Assembly (NCBI GenBank): GCA_025937075.1
Contig: JAICSD010000161.1
Coordinates: forward strand, 1-8,749
Source: Vicinamibacteria bacterium
GTDB lineage: Bacteria; Acidobacteriota; Vicinamibacteria; Vicinamibacterales; 2-12-FULL-66-21
Direction: 5' to 3'
DNA: 8,749 bases
The position numbers and the translations under genes are program-made. Of the stretch, positions 1-6,310 are shown one piece after another (position 1 is the first letter of the stretch; each line of letters starts with the position of its first letter). The notes beneath the pieces were generated by a model. That model did no database searches. It had not been told where the DNA came from and worked only from the letters and a program-made list of their open reading frames with translations.

Positions 1-120
1 CCCCTCCGCCTCCGAGCAGCGCACGATCGCCGCCGCGATCTCCCCCCGGTAGAAGGCGTCCCGCCCCAGGCGGACCGCGGCGTGACCCCTGGTACGCAGA
101 ATCTGCGACCGTGTGTAAAT
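1..120 (-). pseudogene. gamma-glutamyltransferase fragment, N-terminus missing, cut by left edge
   Basis: Read on the minus strand from 120 down to 1, the frame is open for 40 codons and contains GRDAFYRGEIAAAIV. This closely resembles the segment of gamma-glutamyltransferases (GGT, Ntn-hydrolases that cleave or transfer the gamma-glutamyl group of glutathione) that lies a couple of hundred residues into the roughly 550-residue protein. The same frame meets a TGA at 126-124, and I see no ATG or GTG before the motif, so the front part of the enzyme is absent here. The rest of the gene would continue beyond the left edge. The match is clear over about residues 17-40 of the frame and weak before that, so the homology probably breaks somewhere around 70-120. 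Most likely a decayed or truncated gene next to the palindromes at 127-169. A start from an unusual codon, or a chance resemblance, cannot be excluded on so short a piece. Confidence 0.5.
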
Positions 121-126
121 CGTTCA

Positions 127-169
127 CCGGGGTCTGACCCCGGAGGGTCAGGCGCCGGGGTCAGACCCC
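127..169. repeat. pair of mutually inverted GGGGTC palindromes (REP-like)
   Basis: Two near-perfect palindromes sit side by side. The first, 127-143, has 8-bp arms (127-134 and 136-143) around a single T. The second, 157-169, has 6-bp arms (157-162 and 164-169) around a single A. The core at 129-141 is the exact reverse complement of the core at 157-169, so the two can also pair with each other across the 15-bp spacer to form one long hairpin. The element begins 2 bp downstream of the phosphatase stop codon (174-172) and separates that gene from the GGT remnant. In RNA from the minus strand it could act as a 3' hairpin that stops transcription or protects the message; there is no T-run to make it a classical intrinsic terminator. 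The arrangement resembles REP/BIME-type intergenic repeats; that family assignment is inference. Confidence 0.65.
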
Positions 170-171
170 TG

Positions 172-1752
172 TCAAGCGGCTGACGCGGGCGGTAGCTCGG
201 TGGTGAACAGCGTGCGGCCCGAGAGATCGTGCAGCTGCACGGTCAACGTCCGCTGGCGCGCACTCGCTTTCAGCGTGCCGAAGAACTGGAACCCGTCGCT
301 CGGTGGACGATTCCCCTTCATGCCGGCCGGAACGCCGACGAACTTCGGCTCGGGCCCGAACGTCGGATCGAGCTGGTTCGGGCCGAACGTCCCCGCGTTC
401 AGTGGACCAGCTACGAACTCCCAGAAAGGATCGAACTCGGTGAACGTCGCACGCGACGGATCGTAGTGGTGCGCCGCGCAGTAATGGACGTCCGCCGTAA
501 TCCACACGACGTTGCGGACGCGATGTGTTTTCAGGTGACGCAGAAGGTCGGCGATCTCCAGCTCGCGGCCGAGCGGTAACCCGGCATCGCCGTTCGCGAC
601 GGCTTCGTAGGCGTCCGGACCGTCGCGGACGATGAGCGCGAGCGGCAGGTCGGCGGCGACGATCTTCCAGACGGCGCGGCTGTTCGTGAGGCCGTCCTTC
701 AGCCATTGCAGCTGCCGCGCGCCGAGAATCGCCGCGGCATCGTTCATCGCCGGCTGACGATTCGGACTGTTCGCGCTCTTGTAGCTCCGCATATCGAGCG
801 CAAAGACCTCGACGAGCGGTCCCATCGGAATCGATCGGTACACACGCTCGGGGTCGTCCCCCACGAGCGGCAGCGGATAATGCTCGAAGAACGCCTGACG
901 CGCGCGGGCCGCGAGCAGCGCGACGGACTTGACGTCGTACCGCGCGTCGTTGTCCTGTCGGCGCTCCCAGAACCAGTTGTCGCGGACCTCGTGATCGTCC
1001 CACATCACGACCTGCGACACTTCCGACGTGAGCCGGCGCATGTGATCGTCCGCGAGGTTGTACTGATGACAGCCGCGGAAATCGTCAATCGTCTGCGCGA
1101 CTTTCGATTTCGCGGGCGTAACGATGTTCTTCCAGATACTGCCGTCATCGAGCTTCACCTCGGGAAGCAACGGCTGGTCGGCGTAGATGGTGTCGCCGAC
1201 GTTGATGAACACGTCGGGTTGCGCGCGGCGGATCGTGTCGTACAGCCGAAGGCCGCCCCACTCGGGATTCCTGCCCCAACCCTGACCAACGGTGTCCGCG
1301 GACCACGCGAGCGTGATGTCGCGAGGCACCAGCGCCGGCGTCGTGAAACTGGCCGACGCCGGGTCGCTCCACGTCCGGAGATCGGACAAATCCTGAAACA
1401 GGACGCGATAGAAGATGCGCTGGCCTGGCGGAAGATCCGTCAGTACTGTCCTGCAGGTGAAGTCGGAGGTCTCGAGCGCGGCGGGTCCGCGAACGCGCTG
1501 TGCATCCGCGAACCGTTCGGTCGTGGCGTACTCGACGAACATGCGCGAAGGGCGATCCGCGCGGCTCCAGATAATCGCGCGTCCTGCGCCGACGTCGCCA
1601 GCCGCAACGCCGAAGGGCGCTTCCGGCTTCGCACCCGGGGCGGCGACGATCGCGGGCGCCTGCGCCATGACGCGGCCGCCGAATGCCGACGCAGCCGCGC
1701 CGGCCACAGCGGACTGCAGGAACTCGCGGCGGCTCACTCGGCGTCGTGTCAT
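172..1752 (-). CDS. Tat-exported PhoD-like alkaline phosphatase/phosphodiesterase
   Basis: 526 residues. The N-terminus carries a twin-arginine signal (SRREFL at residues 7-12, hydrophobic Ala-rich stretch, likely cleavage after AQA at residue 32), so the enzyme should be exported folded with its metals. A PhoD N-terminal beta domain follows (about 47-135), then the metallophosphatase domain (about 145-500). The metal-site motifs are visible: SAD at 151-153, NVGDTIYAD at 184-192, WDDHEV at 251-256 and TADVHY at 419-424. Expected role: hydrolysis of phosphomono- or diesters in the periplasm, releasing phosphate. The WSADTVGQGWG motif with DTIYAD places it in the broad alkaline phosphatase D-like subfamily rather than with Bacillus PhoD itself, where a Cys occupies the position of Asp153. 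The ATG at 1752 is chosen because it starts the Tat signal directly and overlaps the upstream stop as ATGA; an in-frame extension to 1902 would precede the signal with unrelated residues. No Pho box was recognised. Confidence 0.9.
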   Translation of the reverse strand: MTRRRVSRREFLQSAVAGAAASAFGGRVMAQAPAIVAAPGAKPEAPFGVAAGDVGAGRAIIWSRADRPSRMFVEYATTERFADAQRVRGPAALETSDFTCRTVLTDLPPGQRIFYRVLFQDLSDLRTWSDPASASFTTPALVPRDITLAWSADTVGQGWGRNPEWGGLRLYDTIRRAQPDVFINVGDTIYADQPLLPEVKLDDGSIWKNIVTPAKSKVAQTIDDFRGCHQYNLADDHMRRLTSEVSQVVMWDDHEVRDNWFWERRQDNDARYDVKSVALLAARARQAFFEHYPLPLVGDDPERVYRSIPMGPLVEVFALDMRSYKSANSPNRQPAMNDAAAILGARQLQWLKDGLTNSRAVWKIVAADLPLALIVRDGPDAYEAVANGDAGLPLGRELEIADLLRHLKTHRVRNVVWITADVHYCAAHHYDPSRATFTEFDPFWEFVAGPLNAGTFGPNQLDPTFGPEPKFVGVPAGMKGNRPPSDGFQFFGTLKASARQRTLTVQLHDLSGRTLFTTELPPASAA

Positions 1753-2909
1753 TTTCCGAGGCGCGCCGGGATCGTGCCGAGCTCTCGCGCAGAAGGAAGG
1801 CCGTGTGAGGCAGACGCCCGGGTCGCGGCACGAAGCACCGCGTCCGCCATGGCTTCCGCCGCGAGCGCGCCGATGGTCCCATAGTTCGCGTCGCCGTTCC
1901 ACGTGCCCGTCGCCAGCGAGAAGATCGTGTCGCCGTCGTACGGCGTGTGAATCGGAGAGATCGTGCGCGCGTAGCCGTCCTGTGCCATCTGCGCCATCTT
2001 CTCCGCCTGCACCTTCGTCAGCCGCGCGTTCGTGCCGACAACGCCGATCGTCGTGTTCTCGCCGGTGCGTCCGCCAGTCGATCCCGTCTGCCGCAGCAGC
2101 CTGCGCGCGTCCGCGAGCTTGCCGTCGGGACCGCGAACGCCGGCCACGACCGCGCCCGTCACGGGATCGATGATGTCGCCAAACGCGTTCACGGCGACCA
2201 GCGCGGCGACGACGAGGCCGTTTGGAAGCTTGATCGCCGACGAGCCGACCCCTGCCTTCATGGGCCCGCCGTTGGAACTGGCCGCGACGCCGTGGAACTT
2301 GCCGACGGTGGCGCCGGCGCCCGCGCCAACGTTGCCCTCCTGCACGGGCGCTTCCGTCGCCGCTTCGATCGCCCGATAGCCGCAGTCCGCCGTCGGCCGG
2401 ATCTTCGGATTCCCGCCGAACCAGAGGTCGATGAGAATGGCCGAGGGGACGATCGGGACGACCCCCGCGGCGCCGACCGGATATCCAATGTGATGTTCGT
2501 CCAGCCAGCGTACGACGCCCGATGCCGCATCGAGGCCGTAGGCGCTGCCGCCCGCCAGCACGATGGCGTTGACGATCTGGACGTCGTTCACGGGATTCAG
2601 CAGATCGGTTTCGCGCGTGCCCGGCGCACCGCCGCGGACATCGACGCCTCCAACCGTGCCGTCCTTGACGAACACGACGGTGCAGCCGGTCGGCCGTTCG
2701 GCCAGCGTGAAGTGGCCGACCTTGATCCCATCGACGGCGGTCAGCGTCGCGTTGTCATCTGCCGGTTGTGCGAAGGTCACGCCTGATGCGCGCATGTCGG
2801 TGGAAGAGCGCACAGCCGTCGTCGCCTCCTGTCGCCCCGGAGCCGCGGCAGCGAGCGCAGCGGTCAGCGTGGCCGAGAGAATTGCCGTTGTAAGCTGGTG
2901 CGATCGCAT
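1749..2909 (-). CDS. exported P1-family (DmpA/NylC-type) self-processing peptidase
   Basis: 386 residues from the ATG at 2909. The N-terminus is a Sec-type signal peptide (MRSHQ, then a hydrophobic Ala/Leu stretch to about residue 23), so the product should be periplasmic or secreted. The rest matches peptidase family P1 (S58; L-aminopeptidase/D-esterase DmpA, beta-peptidyl aminopeptidase BapA, nylon-oligomer hydrolase NylC): GGSAYGLDAASG near 120-131, NVGAGAGATVGK at 193-204, VNAFGD with Asn241, NTTIGVV starting at Asn285, and DGDTIF at 325-330. Family enzymes cleave themselves to expose a nucleophile; here the expected cut is Asn285-Thr286, as in NylC, giving alpha (about 1-285) and beta (286-386) chains. 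Substrate cannot be read from sequence: short peptides with D-, beta- or N-terminal L-residues are all possible. An upstream ATG at 2966 would add 19 residues before the signal and overlap the divergent symporter start, so it was rejected. The stop overlaps the phosphatase start (ATGA), implying coupled translation. Confidence 0.9.
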   Translation of the reverse strand: MRSHQLTTAILSATLTAALAAAAPGRQEATTAVRSSTDMRASGVTFAQPADDNATLTAVDGIKVGHFTLAERPTGCTVVFVKDGTVGGVDVRGGAPGTRETDLLNPVNDVQIVNAIVLAGGSAYGLDAASGVVRWLDEHHIGYPVGAAGVVPIVPSAILIDLWFGGNPKIRPTADCGYRAIEAATEAPVQEGNVGAGAGATVGKFHGVAASSNGGPMKAGVGSSAIKLPNGLVVAALVAVNAFGDIIDPVTGAVVAGVRGPDGKLADARRLLRQTGSTGGRTGENTTIGVVGTNARLTKVQAEKMAQMAQDGYARTISPIHTPYDGDTIFSLATGTWNGDANYGTIGALAAEAMADAVLRAATRASASHGLPSARELGTIPARLGK

Positions 2910-2959
2910 CGCGTCCACCGTCCAGTATAGCCACCGCGCGCGTTGCATCCGGCGCCTGA
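2910..2959. promoter_or_regulatory. 50-bp divergent spacer with putative promoter for the peptidase-phosphatase operon
   Basis: This short gap must hold the promoters of both the minus-strand peptidase operon and the plus-strand symporter, unless these lie inside the flanking genes. The only AT-containing patch is CAGTATAG around 2923-2930. On the minus strand it reads TATACT (2929-2924), a good -10-like hexamer ending 14 nt before the peptidase ATG. That would give a transcript leader of only about 7 nt. On the plus strand the same TATA core reads TATAGC (2926-2931). I see no convincing -35 for either. A GGTGGA-like ribosome-binding sequence lies just before the peptidase start; none is obvious before the symporter start. 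Confidence 0.3.
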
Positions 2960-4366
2960 ATGCCATACCTCCTCATCATCGTCTGTTATTCCGCGATCCA
3001 AGTGGCGCTTGGACTCTGGATCGCGCGCCGCGTGCGCGGGACGGGCGATTTCTTCGTTGCGGGCCGCCGGCTTGGTCCCGGCCTCCTGTTCGCCACGCTG
3101 CTTGCGCCCAACATCGGCGTCGGATCGACCGTCGGCGCGGCCGGACTCGGGTACCAGAACGGCCTTGCCGCCTGGTGGTGGGTTGGATCGGCAGGCATCG
3201 GATCGGTGGTCCTCGCGCTGTGGGTCGGCCCGCGGATCTGGCGTGTTGCCGCGGCGCACGACCTGCGCACGGTCGGTGATTTCCTCGAATGGCGTTACGA
3301 CGCCCGCGTCCGCGCGATCATCGCCGCGCTGTTGTGGATCGGAACGATTGCGATCCTTGCCGGCCAGTTGATTGGCATCGCGTGGATCCTCGAGGTGGTG
3401 ACCGGCGCGCCGAAAATCGTCGGGTGCGCGCTCGGCGGCGTCGTCGTGATCGCGTACTTCACGGCGGGCGGGCTCCTCTCGTCCGCTGCCGTCAACGTCG
3501 TCCAGCTGGCCGTGAAGATGACCGGGTTCTTCGTCGCGCTGCCGCTCGTCATCGGTGCGGCGGGGGGAATGTCCGCTCTGCACGTTTCACTCGGCGATGG
3601 GGCGATGTGGAACCCATGGCAGAGCGGGACGTCCGGCTGGATGTACGTGGCGCTGCTCGCGCCGAACTTCATCGTTTCGCCGGGACTCCTGCAGAAGGTG
3701 TACGGCGCGCGGGACGAGCGCACGGTTCGCGTGGGCGTTGGCTTGAACGCGATCGCCTTGTTCGGATACGCGATAGTTCCGGCGATCTTGGGCATGTCGG
3801 CCCGGGTGCTGCATCCCGATCTCGGGAATCGGGAACTGGCGCTGCCGATGCTCTTCATGCACGACGTTCCGTTCGCTGTCGGAGCGCTGGGCCTCGCGGC
3901 CGTGTTTTCGGCGGAGGTGAGCGCTGCGGATGCGACATTGTTCATGCTCGCCACATCGCTCTCCAAGGACCTCTACAAGCGATTCGTCAAGCCCGCTGCT
4001 GACGATCGTCAGGTCCTGTTCGTCGCGCGCGCCTCGGCCGTCCTCGGCGGAACTCTCGCGATTGCAGTCGCGTTCGTGTCGAAGACGATCATCGATGCGC
4101 TTTCGCTCTTCTACACGATCGTGGCTGTGAGCCTGTTCGTCCCGCTCATCGCCGGTCTGTACGTGCGGCGGCCGCGCGGCGGGGATGCGCTCGCCGCCGT
4201 CGCCGGAGGCGTCATTGCGATCGGCGCAGGCCGCTTCTCCGGAAACGTTGCAGGCCTGACCCCCGCGATGCTGGGTCTCATCGCCGCGACGGCTGCGTTT
4301 GCGCTCAGCTTCGCTATTCGCGGGACGCGAACGAACGTGATGCGTTACGAGGATTCGCGCAACTAG
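2960..4366 (+). CDS. sodium:solute symporter (SSS/SSF family) permease
   Basis: 468 residues, strongly hydrophobic, with about 12-13 membrane spans by eye (for example 1-22, 40-65, 68-92, 118-145, 153-203, 228-283, 305-335, 352-400, 408-453), as expected for the LeuT-fold SSS family. It should couple inward Na+ flow to uptake of a solute across the inner membrane. Family marks: GTGDFFVAGRRLG after span 1, an unwound-helix region LLAPNIGVGSTVGAAG (47-62), the signature-like PGLLQKVYGARDERT (241-255), and SAEVSAADATLF followed by SLSKDLYKRF (317-342), the equivalent of the span containing the Na2 site. At the Na2 position Ser321 is kept, but the next residue, usually Ser or Thr, is Ala322. The substrate is not identifiable; proline/pantothenate/urea-type subfamilies have clearer hallmarks than are visible here. 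Transcribed alone, divergent from the peptidase operon and convergent with the DinB gene 9 bp away. Confidence 0.9.
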   Translation: MPYLLIIVCYSAIQVALGLWIARRVRGTGDFFVAGRRLGPGLLFATLLAPNIGVGSTVGAAGLGYQNGLAAWWWVGSAGIGSVVLALWVGPRIWRVAAAHDLRTVGDFLEWRYDARVRAIIAALLWIGTIAILAGQLIGIAWILEVVTGAPKIVGCALGGVVVIAYFTAGGLLSSAAVNVVQLAVKMTGFFVALPLVIGAAGGMSALHVSLGDGAMWNPWQSGTSGWMYVALLAPNFIVSPGLLQKVYGARDERTVRVGVGLNAIALFGYAIVPAILGMSARVLHPDLGNRELALPMLFMHDVPFAVGALGLAAVFSAEVSAADATLFMLATSLSKDLYKRFVKPAADDRQVLFVARASAVLGGTLAIAVAFVSKTIIDALSLFYTIVAVSLFVPLIAGLYVRRPRGGDALAAVAGGVIAIGAGRFSGNVAGLTPAMLGLIAATAAFALSFAIRGTRTNVMRYEDSRN

Positions 4367-4375
4367 AGTTGCGCG
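4356..4375. terminator. small hairpin across the convergent gene junction
   Basis: CGCGCAAC (4356-4363) and GTTGCGCG (4368-4375) are perfect 8-bp arms around a TAGA loop. The loop contains the symporter stop codon (TAG, 4364-4366), and the right arm ends directly before the stop of the DinB gene (4378-4376). No T-run follows on either strand, so this is not a canonical intrinsic terminator. Being symmetric and placed between two converging genes, it could still serve both as a 3'-end hairpin or pause site. A chance palindrome in GC-rich DNA is possible. Confidence 0.4.
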
Positions 4376-4867
4376 CTACTTCAGGGCGTTGCTGAGCAGC
4401 AGATCGTGATCACCCGGTGGCTCGAAGCCCGCCCGCCGCAGCGCCAGCGCAATCTGCGCCCAATGTCTCGTCTCGTGAATCAGGCAATGAAAGAGGAGCT
4501 TGCGCGGCGTCGCGCTCAACGCGGCGCCTGACTGGAGCGTGAACGTCCTTGGCTCGTCGGCCACGTCCGGATCGAGGTCCGAGACGAACTGCTCGAGCTC
4601 GCGCCGGACCGAGGCGCCGTAATCGAACAGCGGTGGAGCATGCCGGCCGCTCAGGCCTGTCTGTGTATCGAGCGGCGAGCCGTGCAGGCGCTGGAGGTGA
4701 CGACGTTCGACGATGAAGATGTGATCGATGAGCGAACCGACCGTCGGGAAGCGGCCGCCCGGCTGCACCTCGACGTCCAGCGTATCCGGATGCGAGACGA
4801 GCCACGCCCGCCACTTGTCGCGTTCTTCGTTCGTGTACCGAAGCAGCTCTTCGAATGCCAGTTCCAT
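4376..4867 (-). CDS. DinB/YfiT-like four-helix putative metal-binding protein
   Basis: 163 residues, no signal peptide, so cytoplasmic. The pattern fits the DinB superfamily: a first helix with LEEL-type residues, LIDHIFIVERRHLQRL with His49, and HCLIHETRHWAQIALALRRAG near the end with His131 and His135. These three histidines are the usual metal-binding triad of DinB/YfiT-like proteins. Some relatives are thiol-dependent transferases or damage-inducible proteins of unknown role, so the reaction cannot be given. It is the last gene of the M16 operon: its ATG at 4867 follows the TAG of the upstream M16 gene with no gap (TAGATG), implying re-initiation by ribosomes finishing that gene. The functional link between a cytoplasmic DinB protein and two exported protease subunits is unclear; co-transcription may be incidental. 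Confidence 0.85.
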   Translation of the reverse strand: MELAFEELLRYTNEERDKWRAWLVSHPDTLDVEVQPGGRFPTVGSLIDHIFIVERRHLQRLHGSPLDTQTGLSGRHAPPLFDYGASVRRELEQFVSDLDPDVADEPRTFTLQSGAALSATPRKLLFHCLIHETRHWAQIALALRRAGFEPPGDHDLLLSNALK

Positions 4868-6310
4868 CTACTTCATCACTTCTTCTGCGGTCACGATTGA
4901 GACCGGTCCCAGATTCAACGCGCGGACTCCCGGTTCGATCACCTTCCGATCGCCGACGATGACGACAGCGAACTTGTCGGGCTGAATGTACTTGTCGGCG
5001 ACGCGCTTCACGTCGGCGGCGCTGACGGCGGCCACGTGTTCGCCGTACGTCTCGTAGTAATCGGCGGGCAGGTTGTACACGTAAACCTGCGAGAACGCGC
5101 TCGCCACGCGCCTCGTCGTCTCGAAGACGCGCGGGAGCTGCAGCGCGAGGAAGCTCTTGGCTTTCGCCAGCTCCTCGGCGCCGACGGGTTGATGGATCCG
5201 CATGAGCTCGTTGAAGAACTCCTTCACCGCTTCGGACGTCTTGTCCGTCTGCACGCCCGCCGCAGCATAGAACGGACCTGCGGCCTTGCGCATCTCGAAG
5301 GTCGACCCCGCCCCGTACGCATAGCCGTGCTGCTCGCGCAGGTTCGCGTTCAGCCGGGACGTGAAGGTCTCGCCGAGGATCGTGTTCAGCACGCGCAGCG
5401 CAAAGTAGTCCGGCGTCGAGCGGGCGACGCCGACCCACCCGATCTGAATCTGCGACTGCGCCGCGCCAGGCTTGTCGATGATGTACACGTGTCTGGCCGT
5501 GAGCTGGGGAGCAGTGGAAACGGCTGCCGGGGCAGAGCCCGGCGTTCCTTTCCATTGGCCCAGCGTTCGTTCGAGCATCGGGACGATCGTGTTCGCGTCC
5601 GTGTCGCCCGTCACGACCAGCGTCGCGTTCGACGGGCGGAACGCGGCCGCGTGGAAGGCCTCGAGGTCCGCAACGGCAAGCCCCTGGAGCGAGGCCGCCG
5701 TACCGATTTGTGCCGTGCCGTACCGATGGCGCGGCCCATACACGATGCGCGGGAACGCGAATCGGACGAGCTGCTCAGGATCGTCGCGTGCCTGGATGAG
5801 AGAGGTGAGCCGCTCCTCGCGAACTCTCTTCAATTCGGCGTCGGGAAACGTCGGGCGTGCGATGACGTCGGCGAACACTGGCAGCGCGTCGGCCAGCCGC
5901 GCGACAGGGACGTGCAGATCGGCGAACGCGGCATCGACGGCCGCCGTCGTCGTCAGCTCGGCGCCGAGAAAGTCGATGGCGTCCGCAATCTGCAGCGCGG
6001 TGCGATCGCCGGCGCCTTCGTCCAGCATGTCCGCCGTGAGGCTCGCCAGGCCGAACTTGCCCTCCGGATCCGACGCGCTTCCGGCGCGAACGGCCAGTTC
6101 GAGCTGCACGGTCGGCACCTTGTGCATCCCGACGACCCAGACGGCCAACCCGTTCGAGAGCGTCCGCTTCTCGACGGCGGGGACGTGCACGGCAGGCACG
6201 GGGCCGATTGCGGGCGGATGCGATCGATCCGGCGCCTGCTGGGCAGAGAGGCCAAGCGACAGCGTGGCGATTGCTGCGACGATCGAGGCACGCGAGCGGG
6301 GGCGGATCAC
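4868..6310 (-). CDS. M16B protease family, non-catalytic partner subunit (R/Y type)
   Basis: 480 residues with a Sec-type signal peptide (RPRSR, hydrophobic stretch, likely cut near residue 23). Two M16 domains follow, about 45-190 and 205-390. The zinc motif HxxEH, expected after the conserved GLA, is replaced by SLTAD at 90-94, so all three HxxEH residues are lost and this subunit should bind no catalytic zinc. In the C-terminal domain it keeps the substrate-orienting Arg/Tyr pair (LREQHGYAYG, Arg325 and Tyr332). This is the pattern of the non-catalytic half of heterodimeric M16B enzymes, as in mitochondrial processing peptidase or the Sphingomonas Sph2681/Sph2682 pair. The start is GTG at 6310-6308, overlapping the TGA (6309-6307) of the catalytic subunit gene as GTGA, so the two are translationally coupled, as expected for stoichiometric partners. 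Likely site of action: periplasm, degrading or processing peptides. Confidence 0.9.
   Translation of the reverse strand: MIRPRSRASIVAAIATLSLGLSAQQAPDRSHPPAIGPVPAVHVPAVEKRTLSNGLAVWVVGMHKVPTVQLELAVRAGSASDPEGKFGLASLTADMLDEGAGDRTALQIADAIDFLGAELTTTAAVDAAFADLHVPVARLADALPVFADVIARPTFPDAELKRVREERLTSLIQARDDPEQLVRFAFPRIVYGPRHRYGTAQIGTAASLQGLAVADLEAFHAAAFRPSNATLVVTGDTDANTIVPMLERTLGQWKGTPGSAPAAVSTAPQLTARHVYIIDKPGAAQSQIQIGWVGVARSTPDYFALRVLNTILGETFTSRLNANLREQHGYAYGAGSTFEMRKAAGPFYAAAGVQTDKTSEAVKEFFNELMRIHQPVGAEELAKAKSFLALQLPRVFETTRRVASAFSQVYVYNLPADYYETYGEHVAAVSAADVKRVADKYIQPDKFAVVIVGDRKVIEPGVRALNLGPVSIVTAEEVMK

Noticed and set aside
706..1884. Long plus-strand open frame (392 codons) opposite the phosphatase
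   Set aside because: Arg/His/Asp-rich composition without any recognisable domain. It is antisense to a gene with clear Tat signal and metal motifs, and GC-rich codon bias readily creates such frames.
1753..1902. 50-codon upstream extension of the phosphatase frame
   Set aside because: It would place unrelated Arg-rich residues before a complete Tat signal and overlap the peptidase gene by about 150 bp; the ATGA start at 1752 explains the data better.
1947..2786. Plus-strand open frame opposite the P1 peptidase
   Set aside because: Arg/Asp-rich shadow with no family features, while the minus strand encodes a full peptidase with its autoprocessing site.
5697..5727. Direct repeat GCCGTACCGAT twice at a 20-bp step
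   Set aside because: Lies inside the M16 partner gene, where it encodes YGTA and IGTA in a conserved region; there are only two copies and no further pattern, so it is coding coincidence.
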